Positions 14,265-22,993 of a stretch of DNA of 30,741 bases are shown here, one piece after another. The first letter of the stretch is position 1. Each line of letters begins with the position of its first letter. The DNA lies in NCBI GenBank assembly GCA_934456315.1, contig CAKSHG010000007.1:1-30741 (forward strand). The letters are read 5' to 3'. The position numbers and the translations under genes were made by a program. The notes under the pieces are model-generated. The model had not been told where the DNA came from and did no database searches. It saw only the letters and a program-made list of their open reading frames with translations. The stretch is from an uncultured Oscillospiraceae bacterium (GTDB taxonomy: Bacteria; Bacillota; Clostridia; Oscillospirales; Ruminococcaceae).

Positions 14265-14293
14265 ATTATATAACATTTCGCACAAAAATGCAA
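14265..14293 (-). promoter_or_regulatory. Promoter of lon-ysxC
   Basis: Minus-strand TTGCAT (complement of 14288-14293) and TATAAT (complement of 14265-14270) are 17 bp apart. An imperfect palindrome, TGTGG-ATT with AAT-CCACA arms at 14303-14322, lies just upstream and may be an operator. Transcripts from here would cross the whole MITE-like element before reaching lon. Confidence 0.8.
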
Positions 14294-14363
14294 GCCCTTA
14301 TTTGTGGAATTAGAATCCCACATTATTATCTAAACAGAAAATGATGATTCGTCAACCTGATAT

Positions 14364-15149
14364 TCAGTGATGGAAAATCAGGCTGAAAATGCCGTACAGC
14401 ACCGGCTGATGGAGCACATAGATCCAGATGGTGTACCTGCCGACGGTAGCGAGCCATCTGATGTGGGTGGGGTAGCAGAACTTCGGGAGCCTGCCCGCCT
14501 TGGCAATAATCCCGAAGTAGCTCCCCGCGAGGAACAGGAAGAACCACGGCAGCATAGGGAAGTAATCCGAGGAGCTGAACGACGCGTTGTGAAGCCCCAG
14601 CGGGAACAGCACGCCGACGTTGTACGCCTCCATCGGGAGCTTTATCGCGAAGATGTTGGGAATGCCGATGTAGCCGGGGGAGATCACTCCGCCCGCGTAG
14701 GAAAGCTGGACGTTCATCGTGAGTATGTAAAGCAGAACGCACACCAGGATACCGACCCAGGAGGGCAGCAGGTCGAACAGCTTCTGCCCCAGTCCGAACA
14801 GCATCATGCTGATCCCGAGGAAGTGGAGAATACCGAACATGATGGTGCCGCTGGTGAAGAACGGCATGACGAATGTCATGATCATGCCGATGAAGAAGCA
14901 CTGCGCACCGCGCTTGATGTTGTTGGAGGAATACCGGCAGACTGTGCCGGAAATAAATATGAACAGTCCGGCGAAAATATCCCGGATTACATCAAACCAG
15001 CCGTCGAAGAATATCGGAATATCAAGACCGAACAGGTATTTCAGGTCGTACATGGCGTGGTAGACTACCATGCAGATTATGGCAAATCCGCGCAGCTCGT
15101 CGAGGATACCCACCCTTGACGACCCGGAGCTTTTCTTTGTATTATCCAT
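14364..15149 (-). CDS. HGSNAT/DUF1624-type membrane acyltransferase
   Basis: This 261-residue polytopic membrane protein begins with the family motif RVGILDELRGFAIICMVVYHAMYD, followed by about six to seven hydrophobic segments (for example IFAGLFIFISGTVC, FFIGMIMTFVMPFF, LPSWVGILVCVLLYIL, YFPMLPWFFLFLAGSYFG). The family, related to heparan-alpha-glucosaminide N-acetyltransferase, is thought to move acetyl groups across the membrane onto sugars or cell-wall glycans; the substrate is unknown here. GGAG lies about 12 bp before ATG 15149, a rather long spacing. It is divergent from dus, and both promoters lie in the 154-bp gap between them. About 215 bp separate its end from the lon leader element. 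Confidence 0.8.
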   Translation of the reverse strand: MDNTKKSSGSSRVGILDELRGFAIICMVVYHAMYDLKYLFGLDIPIFFDGWFDVIRDIFAGLFIFISGTVCRYSSNNIKRGAQCFFIGMIMTFVMPFFTSGTIMFGILHFLGISMMLFGLGQKLFDLLPSWVGILVCVLLYILTMNVQLSYAGGVISPGYIGIPNIFAIKLPMEAYNVGVLFPLGLHNASFSSSDYFPMLPWFFLFLAGSYFGIIAKAGRLPKFCYPTHIRWLATVGRYTIWIYVLHQPVLYGIFSLIFHH

Positions 15150-15192
15150 TTCTTTGTATCTCCGTTCATGTTATTTGTACAACATATATAAC

Positions 15193-15221
15193 ATTGTATC
15201 ACATTTCAAGAAAAATTACAA
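15193..15221 (-). promoter_or_regulatory. Promoter of the acyltransferase gene
   Basis: Minus-strand TTGTAA (complement of 15216-15221) and TACAAT (complement of 15193-15198) are 17 bp apart, 44 bp before the start codon. It is arranged back to back with the dus promoter. Confidence 0.65.
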
Positions 15222-15228
15222 TAAGAAC

Positions 15229-15257
15229 TTGAACAGTTTTGCATTTTGTGATACAAT
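15229..15257 (+). promoter_or_regulatory. Promoter of the dus operon
   Basis: TTGAAC (15229-15234) and TACAAT (15252-15257) are separated by 17 bp, 47 bp ahead of the dus start. Its -10 and preceding TGTGA are identical to those of the divergent promoter. Confidence 0.75.
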
Positions 15258-15303
15258 GATAGATGAAATTCTGATGAAAATCGGCAGAATGTGAGGAAAA
15301 CCG

Positions 15304-16299
15304 ATGCAATATATCAATATAGGCGGCGTGAAGATAGAAAAGACCGCTGCGCTCGCTCCGATGGCGAGCGTTGCCGACAGGGCGTACCGTATCATGGCAA
15401 AGGAGTACGGCGCGTGCTATGTCGTCGGCGAGATGGCAAGCTGCAAGGGCTTGTGCTACAACGACAGAAAGACCGCCGAGCTGCTTTCGGTGACGCCGGG
15501 AGAGCGTCCGATGGCGGTGCAGCTTTTCGGGAACGAGCCGGAGTTCGTCCGCGGTGCAGTGGAGATAGCCGAGCGATTCCAGCCGGATATAATCGATATC
15601 AATTCCGGCTGTCCGATGCCGAAGATAGTTTCCGGCGGCGCGGGGAGCGCCCTGATGAAAACTCCGGAGCTTTTCGGCGAGGTAGTGAGGGCTGCGGCGG
15701 AAGCCGCACACGTCCCGGTGACGGTGAAGATACGCGCCGGCTGGGACGATAGCAGCATTAACGCCGTGGAGATCGCGAAGATCGCGGAGCAGAGCGGCGC
15801 GGCTGCGGTGGCGGTCCACGGGCGCACGAAAACCCAGCTCTACGCCGGTAAGGCTGACTGGGACATTATCCGCGCCGTCAAGCAGGCGGTGAGCATTCCG
15901 GTGATAGGCAACGGCGACGTTTCCACGCCGGAATTGTGCAGGGAGATGTACGACTACACCGGCTGCGACCTGGTGATGGTCGGTCGGGGAAGCTACGGCA
16001 GACCCTGGCTGTTCCGGCAGATACGCGAGTACCTTGAGAGCGGCAGCTACTCCCCCGACCCGACCGCCGAGGAGAAGCTGGACGTAATGCGCCGTCATAT
16101 CCGGCTCATCGTCGAGGACAAGGGCGAGCGGGTCGGAATGAAGGAGGCGCGCCGTCCGGCTTCCTGGTACCTTAAGGGAATGAAGGGCGCGGCTAAGTTC
16201 CGCGACATGTGCAGCGAGCTTACAACGCTTGACGAACTCGAGCGTCTCATAGACATTATAAAAGAACATCAAGGAGAATACGAAAATGAAGATCTGTGA
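15304..16299 (+). CDS. dus: tRNA-dihydrouridine synthase (DusB-like)
   Basis: This 331-residue FMN enzyme reduces uridines of tRNA D-loops to dihydrouridine with NADPH. The TIM-barrel part starts with ALAPMASVADRAYR and holds the catalytic Cys103 in NSGCPMPK and the HGRT motif for tRNA/FMN contact, followed by IGNGDV and VGRGSYGRPW. The C-terminal helical tRNA-binding domain is complete. GAGGAAAA precedes ATG 15304. The last 14 bp overlap the start of the AAA ATPase gene, so the two are coupled. The length is normal. Confidence 0.95.
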   Translation: MQYINIGGVKIEKTAALAPMASVADRAYRIMAKEYGACYVVGEMASCKGLCYNDRKTAELLSVTPGERPMAVQLFGNEPEFVRGAVEIAERFQPDIIDINSGCPMPKIVSGGAGSALMKTPELFGEVVRAAAEAAHVPVTVKIRAGWDDSSINAVEIAKIAEQSGAAAVAVHGRTKTQLYAGKADWDIIRAVKQAVSIPVIGNGDVSTPELCREMYDYTGCDLVMVGRGSYGRPWLFRQIREYLESGSYSPDPTAEEKLDVMRRHIRLIVEDKGERVGMKEARRPASWYLKGMKGAAKFRDMCSELTTLDELERLIDIIKEHQGEYENEDL

Positions 16300-17488
16300 A
16301 GAAAAAATACCGCCCCTGATGGTATTTCAGGAGCTGTTCAATGAGAACGTGCTGTTCGCGCGCGGGATAAACTGGCTTTACCCCGACAAGACCGAGGAGC
16401 AGCGCCTGATGGGCTTCGCGAACATCAGCTCCGAGCTGCTGATGACCGGAAAGTCCCTCGGCGAGTACCTCACTGACGCGGTCATGTATTCCAAGTCCCC
16501 GCTTTTCGCGGCGATAGTAAAGGAGCCTACCGAGGCGCGCAAAAAGGCTCTCGCCTACGACCTCTCGCTCATCAAGAAGATAGTAAAGGAATACACCGCC
16601 TCCGCAGTTAAGCAGGCGCTCGCTTCCATTGATGGAGCTACAGCGGATTACGCTGCGCTCCCGGAGTACGAGAGCGGCAAATTCACTCTCACAGCTGACC
16701 GCCTGATAAAGAACGCGCAGAAGAACGGCACCGGCGACTTCGCAAAATACAAAGCGTTCACTTTCCGCGCAGGAAAGCTTATCCCGGTGGAGCACATCGA
16801 CCCCATCAGGCTCACCGACCTCAAAAATTACGAGCTGCAGCGCAACCAGGTAGTGGAGAACACCATCGCATTCCTGAACGGGCTTCCGGCGCAGAACGCG
16901 CTGCTTTACGGTGACCGTGGCTGCGGTAAGTCCTCTACCATCAAGGCTATCCTCAACGAGTACGACGGGCTGCGCATGATAGAGCTTCCCAAGGCAGAGA
17001 TAGCCGGGCTCGGCGACCTGTACGCGATCCTAAAGGATATCCCGATGCACTTTATCGTCACCATCGACGACCTGACGTTCACCCAGGACGACGAGCGCTT
17101 CGGAATACTCAAGGCGACGCTGGACGGCAGCCTTTCCGCCCGCCCGGACAACATACTTATCTACGCGACGACCAACCGCCGCAAGCTCATCAAGGAAACC
17201 TACGCAGACCGCTCCGCGACCGACGTCAACAAGAGCGACGCAGTGGACGAGAGCATGTCCCTGGCGGACCGCTTCGGGCTGTTCATCACGTTCACGCAGC
17301 CGAACCGCGAGGTTTACTTCGATATCGTAAGACAGCTCGCGGAAGATATGGAAATAGAGATCGACGACGATGACCTGACCCAGGCTGCGGAGCGCTTCGC
17401 GCTCAAGCGCGGCGGACGTTCCCCGCGTATCGCAAGGCAGTTCGTGGACTGGCTCAACGCCCGGCTCGAGCTCGGATTGGACTACTGA
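16286..17488 (+). CDS. DUF815-family AAA-type ATPase
   Basis: In this 400-residue protein the N-terminal half (to about residue 190) is helical. The C-terminal half is a P-loop ATPase with Walker A GDRGCGKSS (around 209-217), Walker B FIVTIDDL, an ATTNRR sensor 1 and a late RSPRIARQF sensor 2-like segment. This matches DUF815 proteins, predicted ATPases of unknown client. AAGGAGA lies inside the end of dus, 8 bp before ATG 16286. Its TGA overlaps the ATG of the lipoprotein gene (TGATG). No signal or membrane segment is present, so it should be cytoplasmic. Confidence 0.88.
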   Translation: MKICEEKIPPLMVFQELFNENVLFARGINWLYPDKTEEQRLMGFANISSELLMTGKSLGEYLTDAVMYSKSPLFAAIVKEPTEARKKALAYDLSLIKKIVKEYTASAVKQALASIDGATADYAALPEYESGKFTLTADRLIKNAQKNGTGDFAKYKAFTFRAGKLIPVEHIDPIRLTDLKNYELQRNQVVENTIAFLNGLPAQNALLYGDRGCGKSSTIKAILNEYDGLRMIELPKAEIAGLGDLYAILKDIPMHFIVTIDDLTFTQDDERFGILKATLDGSLSARPDNILIYATTNRRKLIKETYADRSATDVNKSDAVDESMSLADRFGLFITFTQPNREVYFDIVRQLAEDMEIEIDDDDLTQAAERFALKRGGRSPRIARQFVDWLNARLELGLDY

Positions 17489-18369
17489 TGAAACGAAAAT
17501 TAACAGCGCTGCTTTCCTTTGCTCTTGCCGCCGTAATGCTGACCGGCTGCGGCGGGGATAGCTCCTCCGTCCCGACTGAAATAGTGATCTCCGGGACGAC
17601 CTCCGAAGCGGAAAACTCGGTTTTCCCGGTAAAGCTCGGCGACGGCACGATGATAGACCATTCTCCCGCGTCTGCCGCGAGCCTTTCTCCGGCGGCGACC
17701 GAAATAATAGCGGAGCTGGGATATTCCGACCGGCTGACCGCAGTCTGCCGCTACTGCGACTACCCCGAGGGGCTGACCGCGCAGTCCGCCGGAAGCAGCG
17801 AGAATCCCGACATCGACAAGCTGACGGAGCTTCACCCGGAGGTGCTGTTCACGACTTCGCCTCTGGCGGAGCGCGAGGAGTACTCCCTACAGACCGCCGG
17901 GATAACTGTTGTGGAGCTGTCCGCGCCCAAAACCGTGGAGGATTACGGCAATATGTACGCCACGGTCGCGGCGGTTTTCGCCGGCGGGGACGCCGGGAAA
18001 GCGGCAGCTGAAAACGCAGTCGGTGCGCTGAAAGCCGCAGCTTCCGCCGTGGACCTCGGTAAATTCGTATACCTGACCCCGAAAATGACAGCCGCAGGCT
18101 CCGACACTTTTGAGAGCGCAGTGCTGTCCCTGTGCGGGGAAAATCTCTGCACGGCTTCCGGATACAGCGAGAGCGCCGACGATATCGCCGGCACCCCCGA
18201 TACTGTTATTGCTGCAAACTGTTTCCTGGGTTCGGACATACTTGCGAGCGAGGCTTTCGGCGGTCTTGTCGCGGACGGCGCCAAGCTTTACATGGTGCCG
18301 TATGAGCGTTTTGAAAGACCCTCCGGCAGGCTGACGGAGATATTCTCCTACATCGGCGAGATGGAGTAA
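17488..18369 (+). CDS. Substrate-binding lipoprotein of BtuF/FhuD type
   Basis: This 293-residue protein has a lipoprotein signal peptide (MKRKLTALL...VMLTGC, Cys21 lipidated) and a helical-backbone metal-receptor fold: SLSPAATEIIAELGYSDRLTAVC, then DIDKLTELHPEVLFTT. Such proteins bind corrinoids, siderophores or metal chelates for ABC importers at the outer face of the membrane. No permease or ATPase gene of an importer is adjacent, so it is an orphan component. Its ATG shares bases with the stop of the DUF815 gene, giving a coupled three-gene operon. The last 22 bp overlap, tail to tail, the end of the convergent PdaA-like gene; both reading frames look complete. Confidence 0.87.
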   Translation: MKRKLTALLSFALAAVMLTGCGGDSSSVPTEIVISGTTSEAENSVFPVKLGDGTMIDHSPASAASLSPAATEIIAELGYSDRLTAVCRYCDYPEGLTAQSAGSSENPDIDKLTELHPEVLFTTSPLAEREEYSLQTAGITVVELSAPKTVEDYGNMYATVAAVFAGGDAGKAAAENAVGALKAAASAVDLGKFVYLTPKMTAAGSDTFESAVLSLCGENLCTASGYSESADDIAGTPDTVIAANCFLGSDILASEAFGGLVADGAKLYMVPYERFERPSGRLTEIFSYIGEME

Positions 18370-19118
18370 CCGCTGTCCTTCCAGAAATCTATCACATCAC
18401 CGAGAATAGCTGAATTAGTTTCGGAAACGGCGTGGAGCAGATAAACCGCGCCGTTATGCGTTTTCCCGGTTATTTTCTTGAATGCCGCTTCCTTGTCCGG
18501 CTGGTTGTTCACGTCCCAGTCGGGGTAGGCGAAGCTCCACAGCACGGTGGTGTAGCCAAGGTCCTTCGCGCAGGCGAGCACCCGCTCGGAAAATTCCCCC
18601 TTCGGAGGGCGCATGACGTACATTTCGTAGCCGAATTCCTTCCTGACGTATTCGTGCAGCAGCGACAGCTCGGAATAAAGCTCGTCCGGAGAGCACTCCG
18701 GCAGCGACGGGTGGCTCCAGGTGTGGTTCCCGACGGTGTGACCCTCGGCGATCATTCGCCGGACAAGCTCCGGGTTGCGCTTGCAGTAGTCGTAGGTCAC
18801 GAAGAACACCGCCCGGACGTTCTTCTCTTTCAGCGTGTCGAGTATCCCGGCGGTGCAGCCGTTCTCATATCCCTCGTCGAATGTGAGCCACAGCCGCTTT
18901 TCCTCGCTTTCGCCGATGAAAAGCCCGCCCATGTCGCCGTACTGTTTCTGGGCGCGTATCGCGCCTATCGGGCGGTTGGTGCTGTCGGTTTCGACGCCCA
19001 TTCCGTAAGCGACCTTTGTGTTGTCAAGGCTCTCATACCTTGCGTATTCCGACAGCGGCGGAGCCGCTGCCACCGCCGCTGCAAGCACTATCGAATAGAA
19101 TCTGTCCAGTCTGTCCAT
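18348..19118 (-). CDS. PdaA-like polysaccharide deacetylase
   Basis: This protein of about 256 residues has an N-terminal hydrophobic segment (FYSIVLAAAVAAA), suggesting secretion or membrane anchoring, and a NodB-type domain: TFDEGYENG (catalytic base and metal Asp), HTWSHPS (the two metal His), RPPKGEFS and a final YLLHAVS. This order resembles PdaA, which removes the N-acetyl group of muramic acid so that muramic delta-lactam forms in spore cortex. The start at 19118 is chosen because AAAGGTG precedes this ATG by 6 bp; GTG 19127 lies inside that site. It begins 5 bp after the stop of the dehydrogenase gene. It overlaps the lipoprotein gene by 22 bp at the 3' ends. Confidence 0.87.
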   Translation of the reverse strand: MDRLDRFYSIVLAAAVAAAPPLSEYARYESLDNTKVAYGMGVETDSTNRPIGAIRAQKQYGDMGGLFIGESEEKRLWLTFDEGYENGCTAGILDTLKEKNVRAVFFVTYDYCKRNPELVRRMIAEGHTVGNHTWSHPSLPECSPDELYSELSLLHEYVRKEFGYEMYVMRPPKGEFSERVLACAKDLGYTTVLWSFAYPDWDVNNQPDKEAAFKKITGKTHNGAVYLLHAVSETNSAILGDVIDFWKDSGYSISPM

Positions 19119-19123
19119 TTGTA

Positions 19124-20107
19124 TCACCTTTCCCGTTTGATCTCATGCTTCAGTTCACGCCCCGCGAAGAAGTCGCGGAGGCTTTCCAGCGTGGTTTCCG
19201 CGATGTTTTGCAGCGCCTCGTTGGTAAGGAACGCCTGGTGCGATGTTATCAGCACGTTCGGGCGGGAAACCAGCAGCGACAGCGTTTCGTCCGTGACGAT
19301 GCGGTCGGAGTTGTCCTCGAAGAACAGCCCGGTTTCCTCCTCGTAGACGTCCAGCGCCGCGCCGCCTATCCGCTTCTCGTTGAGGGCGCACAGCAGCGCC
19401 TCGCTGTCGATGAGCTTCCCTCGGGAGGTGTTGACGATGAGTGTTTCCGGCTTCATCAGGGACAGTGCGTGCTCGTTTATAATGTAGCGCGTGTCCTCGG
19501 TCAGCGGGCAATGCAGCGATATTATATCCGAGCGACGGAACAGCTCCTCCCGGGAGACGTAGTCGATACCGCTCCCCTCGGCGGGGTAGGGGTCGTTTGC
19601 GATGACGTTCATCCCGAACCCACGGCAGATGTCGATGAATGTCCGCCCTATCTTACCCGTGCCGACGACCCCGGCGGTCTTTCCGTGGAGGTCGAATCCG
19701 ATGAGCCCGTTCAGGCTGAAATTGAAGTCCCGGGTGCGGATATACGCCTTGTGGAGCTTCCGGTTGAGCATGAGAATCATTCCCATCGCGTGCTCCGCTA
19801 CGGCGTAGGGAGAGTACGCCGGGACAGTGACGACGCGGAGTTTCCCCGCCGCTTCGTTCAGCGCGACGTTGTTGTAGCCCGCGCATCTCATCGCGACAAG
19901 TTCCACACCGATGTCCGCGAGGGAGCGCACGGTTTTCACGCCGATGTCGTCGTTGACGAACGCGCAGACGGCGCGGCAGCCCTCCGCGAGCTTCACTGAT
20001 TCCGGACGCAGGCGGCTTTCGAAGTAGGTCAGTTCAAAATCCCTGTTCAGCCTGTCGAACCAGATGCGGTCGTAGGGTTTCGTGTCGAAAAAAGCTATAC
20101 GTTCCAT
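19124..20107 (-). CDS. D-isomer 2-hydroxyacid dehydrogenase (D-lactate dehydrogenase-like)
   Basis: This 327-residue NAD enzyme would reduce pyruvate or a related 2-oxoacid to the D-hydroxyacid. Family features in order are RCAGYNNV, SPYAVAEHAMG, the nucleotide loop VVGTGKIGRTFIDI (about 147-160), SLHCPLTEDTRYIIN, the substrate Arg in NTSRGKLID, the Glu of ALDVYEEETG and the catalytic His in ITSHQAFLT. These match LdhA-type D-lactate dehydrogenases, but other 2-oxoacids are possible. AAGGAGA precedes ATG 20107. It heads a two-gene unit with the deacetylase. Confidence 0.92.
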   Translation of the reverse strand: MERIAFFDTKPYDRIWFDRLNRDFELTYFESRLRPESVKLAEGCRAVCAFVNDDIGVKTVRSLADIGVELVAMRCAGYNNVALNEAAGKLRVVTVPAYSPYAVAEHAMGMILMLNRKLHKAYIRTRDFNFSLNGLIGFDLHGKTAGVVGTGKIGRTFIDICRGFGMNVIANDPYPAEGSGIDYVSREELFRRSDIISLHCPLTEDTRYIINEHALSLMKPETLIVNTSRGKLIDSEALLCALNEKRIGGAALDVYEEETGLFFEDNSDRIVTDETLSLLVSRPNVLITSHQAFLTNEALQNIAETTLESLRDFFAGRELKHEIKRER

Positions 20108-20177
20108 ATTTTATCTCCTTGCGGGTTATTTCTGCGAATATTGTTGCCATTACGGAGCAAAATATGCTATTTAAGAA

Positions 20178-20210
20178 TTTTGTAAGATTTATGTCGATTC
20201 TTTTGTAAGA
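20178..20210 (+). promoter_or_regulatory. Direct repeat TTTTGTAAGA, possible response regulator box
   Basis: TTTTGTAAGA occurs at 20178-20187 and again at 20201-20210, about two helical turns apart, 47-79 bp before the response regulator gene. OmpR-type regulators bind such direct repeats, so autoregulation is plausible. A weak promoter (TTGTAA, 17 bp, TAAATC) may use the second copy as its -35. Confidence 0.45.
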
Positions 20211-20256
20211 AATTCATGTTATCATTAAATCATCGAAGAAAAAAGGAGGCGGTCTG

Positions 20257-20985
20257 TTGGACAGGTCTGAAAAACAGCGCGTGCTTGTGGTGGACGACGA
20301 CAGGGAGATAGTCGCGGCGATAGTCCGGCTGCTTGAGCGGGAGGGAATAGAAGCCGTGCCCGCATACAACGGCAGGGAAGCAGTGGAGCGGCTTTCCGAC
20401 GAGGAGATACACCTTATAATCATCGACATCATGATGCCGGAGATGGACGGGATCTCTGCAACGATAAAGATACGCACCGAGCGGAACATTCCGGTGATAA
20501 TGCTGTCGGCGAAAACCGAGGAAAGCGACAAGATACTGGGATTGTCGGTCGGCGCGGACGATTACGTCACGAAGCCGTTTTCGCCTGCGGAGCTCATTGC
20601 GAGGGTGAAGTCGCAGCTGCGGCGCTACATGACGCTGGGCGATTACGCTAACCGCTCCGGCGGAAGCGACATCGCGCTGGGAGGTTTGCAGCTCCACCGG
20701 GAGCAGCGCATGCTGGAGGTGGACGGCGAGCCGGTGAAGCTCACTCCGAAGGAATACCGCATCGTGGAGCTGCTGATGTCGAATCCCGGCAGGGTGTTTT
20801 CCGCGGAGGAAATTTACGAGAGAGTATGGAACGAAACGGCATATTCGGTCGAGAATACGATAATGGTGCATATCCGCAGGATACGCGAGAAGATCGAGAT
20901 AAATCCGAACGAGCCGAGATATTTAAAGGTGGTGTGGGGAATTGGATACAAAATGGAGAAAATTCAGCCGCAGCGGGGGATTTAA
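20257..20985 (+). CDS. OmpR-family response regulator
   Basis: This 242-residue regulator has a complete receiver (VLVVDDDRE, phospho-acceptor in IIIDIMMPEMDG, SAKTEESD, TKPFSP) and an OmpR/PhoB winged helix (LTPKEYRIVELLMSNPGRVF, then ENTIMVHIRRIREKIE and WGIGYKME). The start is TTG at 20257, chosen because AAAAGGAGG lies 7 bp upstream and no ATG fits. Its 3' end overlaps the sensor kinase gene by 44 bp. All catalytic residues are kept, unlike the decayed pair at 1512-2384. The probable targets include its own operon with the two membrane protein genes. Confidence 0.94.
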   Translation: MDRSEKQRVLVVDDDREIVAAIVRLLEREGIEAVPAYNGREAVERLSDEEIHLIIIDIMMPEMDGISATIKIRTERNIPVIMLSAKTEESDKILGLSVGADDYVTKPFSPAELIARVKSQLRRYMTLGDYANRSGGSDIALGGLQLHREQRMLEVDGEPVKLTPKEYRIVELLMSNPGRVFSAEEIYERVWNETAYSVENTIMVHIRRIREKIEINPNEPRYLKVVWGIGYKMEKIQPQRGI

Positions 20986-22993
20986 GGCGCTGCTGATCAT
21001 TATCGTGCTGGGCTGCGCGGCAGCGATAGGTGCGATAACCGGATACATTCCGGAGAGCAATTATTACAGTCACAATCTGGCGGTGGACGTGCTTACCTGC
21101 GGCAGATTTGAGGAGTCGCAGACGTATTCCCAGGAAATCAATAATATGGTATACGGAGCCATAGACGCGTACGATAATTATAAAAGGAACGGAACCAAAC
21201 CGGACCTGGATTTCTACTATAAAATAAAGGCACGGACCAGGACTTTTGAATCAAAGACGAATGCAGACAGCGCCTGGTTGTCGTTTTACATCGACAGTGA
21301 TGGAAGATTACAGTCCGAAAGCAGCGTGGTGCCGTCCAGCTTTGAGTACAAATATTTCGATGTTCCGGAGGATGTCAGCATAAAGGTGGGCATTACCAAC
21401 CTGAGGTACGAATACCTGCGCACCAACTGGTACATAACCCAGCGCAACATGAGGATAATCCTCATTTCCGACGGCGCGCTGCTTGTGCTGGGGATTTTCG
21501 CGCTTGCAGTGCTGATAAGGGTCGCAGGCGAAAAGGCGGACGGCACGGTGGAGTTTCCGAAGTTCTTCCGGCTGTGGTTCGAGCCGGCTGTCGCGATATT
21601 ATGCGCGTACACTGCTTTGATCACGGCGATGGGCAGGACCAGCCCGCGCAACATGATATATTCGGCCTACTACTCGTCGGAACTCGGTTTCGCGAACACC
21701 GTTAACAGCTACCTTTCGCTTGCGCTGTACGGCATGTGCGCGATGGGATTCGGCGCGCTGCTGACCTACCTCGCGGCGACCATCGCGATACGGGCGAAGA
21801 ACAAAAAGCTCGCAGAGGGCTTCCTGATATTCTGGATATTCCACTATATCTGGATAGGGCTGAAGTACATCGGCAGGGCGCTGTGCTCCCTCTGGAGGGC
21901 GTTCCGTGAATTCTGCACCGGAGAGATGTACAAGTCCGACCGCGCCGCCAGGAAGTTCATGTTCATGGATATCACGTTTATCGGGATAAGCCTTGTGCTG
22001 TTCGCGCTGGCGCTGACCGCAAAGGCGTGCGAAGTCGGCGGTTTCGTTGCCGCGGCGGTCGTGCTGTGGGTGATAGTGCTGGGACTGTTCCTCTACGGGC
22101 GCTACCTTGTGACCCGCGACGAAGCGAAGCTCGAACAGCAGATACGCGAGATAAGCCGCGGGAACTATTCCTACGACCCGCAGCTTAGCAAGAATTCGCC
22201 GTACACTGCAAGCTGCGAGGTGCTAAGCAGGGTCGCCGACGGTTACCGCCGGGGAATCGAGGAAAGCGTAAAGGCGGAGCGCACCAAGATAGAGCTAATA
22301 ACGAACGTTTCCCACGACCTCAAGACTCCGCTGACCTCGATAATCAGCTACATCGACCTGCTCTCAAGGGAGCAGCTCACTCCGCAGGCGGCGGAGTATG
22401 TCGGCATACTCCAGCAGAAATCCGAGCGGCTGAAGCACATCGTATCTGACGTGTTCGAGCTTGCAAAGACCACAAGCGGCGAGATAACCGTAGAGCAGGA
22501 GCGCCTTGATTTAACGCGCCTCTCCAACCAGACCCTCGCCGAGATGGAGGACAAGATAACCGCCGCAGGACTGACGGTAAAGACTGACATCTGCGAGCCT
22601 CCGGTGGAGATAATCAGCGACGGAAAGCGTCTGTACCGCGTTATCCAGAACCTGATGGACAACGCGCTGAAATACTCGCTGAAAGGCACGCGGATATACT
22701 ACACGCTGAAAAAGAACGGCGAAACCGCCGAGATAACCATAAAGAACATAGCCTCCTACGAGATGGATTTCACGAAGGAGGAGATACTCGAGCGATTCTC
22801 CCGGGGCGACAAGGCACGCTCCACGGAGGGCAGCGGGCTGGGACTTTCAATCGCGCAGGGATTCACGATAGCGTGCGGCGGTGCGTTCGATATCGACATC
22901 GACGGCGACATGTTCAAGGCGCGCATGATGTTCCCGCTTGCGGCTCCCGCCGAGCTGAAGGAAGAAAAGCCTGCGGTGACGGCTGATGCGTAA
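20942..22993 (+). CDS. Large multi-pass sensor histidine kinase
   Basis: In this 683-residue kinase, TM1 lies at about 15-36, an outside domain at about 37-165, and then a long membrane region with five or more further segments (about 170-195, 212-231, 254-283, 292-310, 343-390). It is followed by HisKA with His458 (NVSHDLKTPLTS), the N box VIQNLMDNALKYS and the G2 box STEGSGLGLSI. The C-terminus resembles VanS-type kinases used for envelope sensing. The start is TTG 20942 behind GTGGGGAA; an ATG at 20952 is out of frame. The unusually long membrane part suggests sensing within the membrane or by a partner such as the downstream proteins. It overlaps both neighbours. Confidence 0.9.
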   Translation: MDTKWRKFSRSGGFKALLIIIVLGCAAAIGAITGYIPESNYYSHNLAVDVLTCGRFEESQTYSQEINNMVYGAIDAYDNYKRNGTKPDLDFYYKIKARTRTFESKTNADSAWLSFYIDSDGRLQSESSVVPSSFEYKYFDVPEDVSIKVGITNLRYEYLRTNWYITQRNMRIILISDGALLVLGIFALAVLIRVAGEKADGTVEFPKFFRLWFEPAVAILCAYTALITAMGRTSPRNMIYSAYYSSELGFANTVNSYLSLALYGMCAMGFGALLTYLAATIAIRAKNKKLAEGFLIFWIFHYIWIGLKYIGRALCSLWRAFREFCTGEMYKSDRAARKFMFMDITFIGISLVLFALALTAKACEVGGFVAAAVVLWVIVLGLFLYGRYLVTRDEAKLEQQIREISRGNYSYDPQLSKNSPYTASCEVLSRVADGYRRGIEESVKAERTKIELITNVSHDLKTPLTSIISYIDLLSREQLTPQAAEYVGILQQKSERLKHIVSDVFELAKTTSGEITVEQERLDLTRLSNQTLAEMEDKITAAGLTVKTDICEPPVEIISDGKRLYRVIQNLMDNALKYSLKGTRIYYTLKKNGETAEITIKNIASYEMDFTKEEILERFSRGDKARSTEGSGLGLSIAQGFTIACGGAFDIDIDGDMFKARMMFPLAAPAELKEEKPAVTADA

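Noticed and set aside
15199..16272. Minus-strand frame of 357 residues over dus
   Set aside because: It covers the dus promoter and an intact Dus protein on the other strand, and its composition is typical of a shadow.
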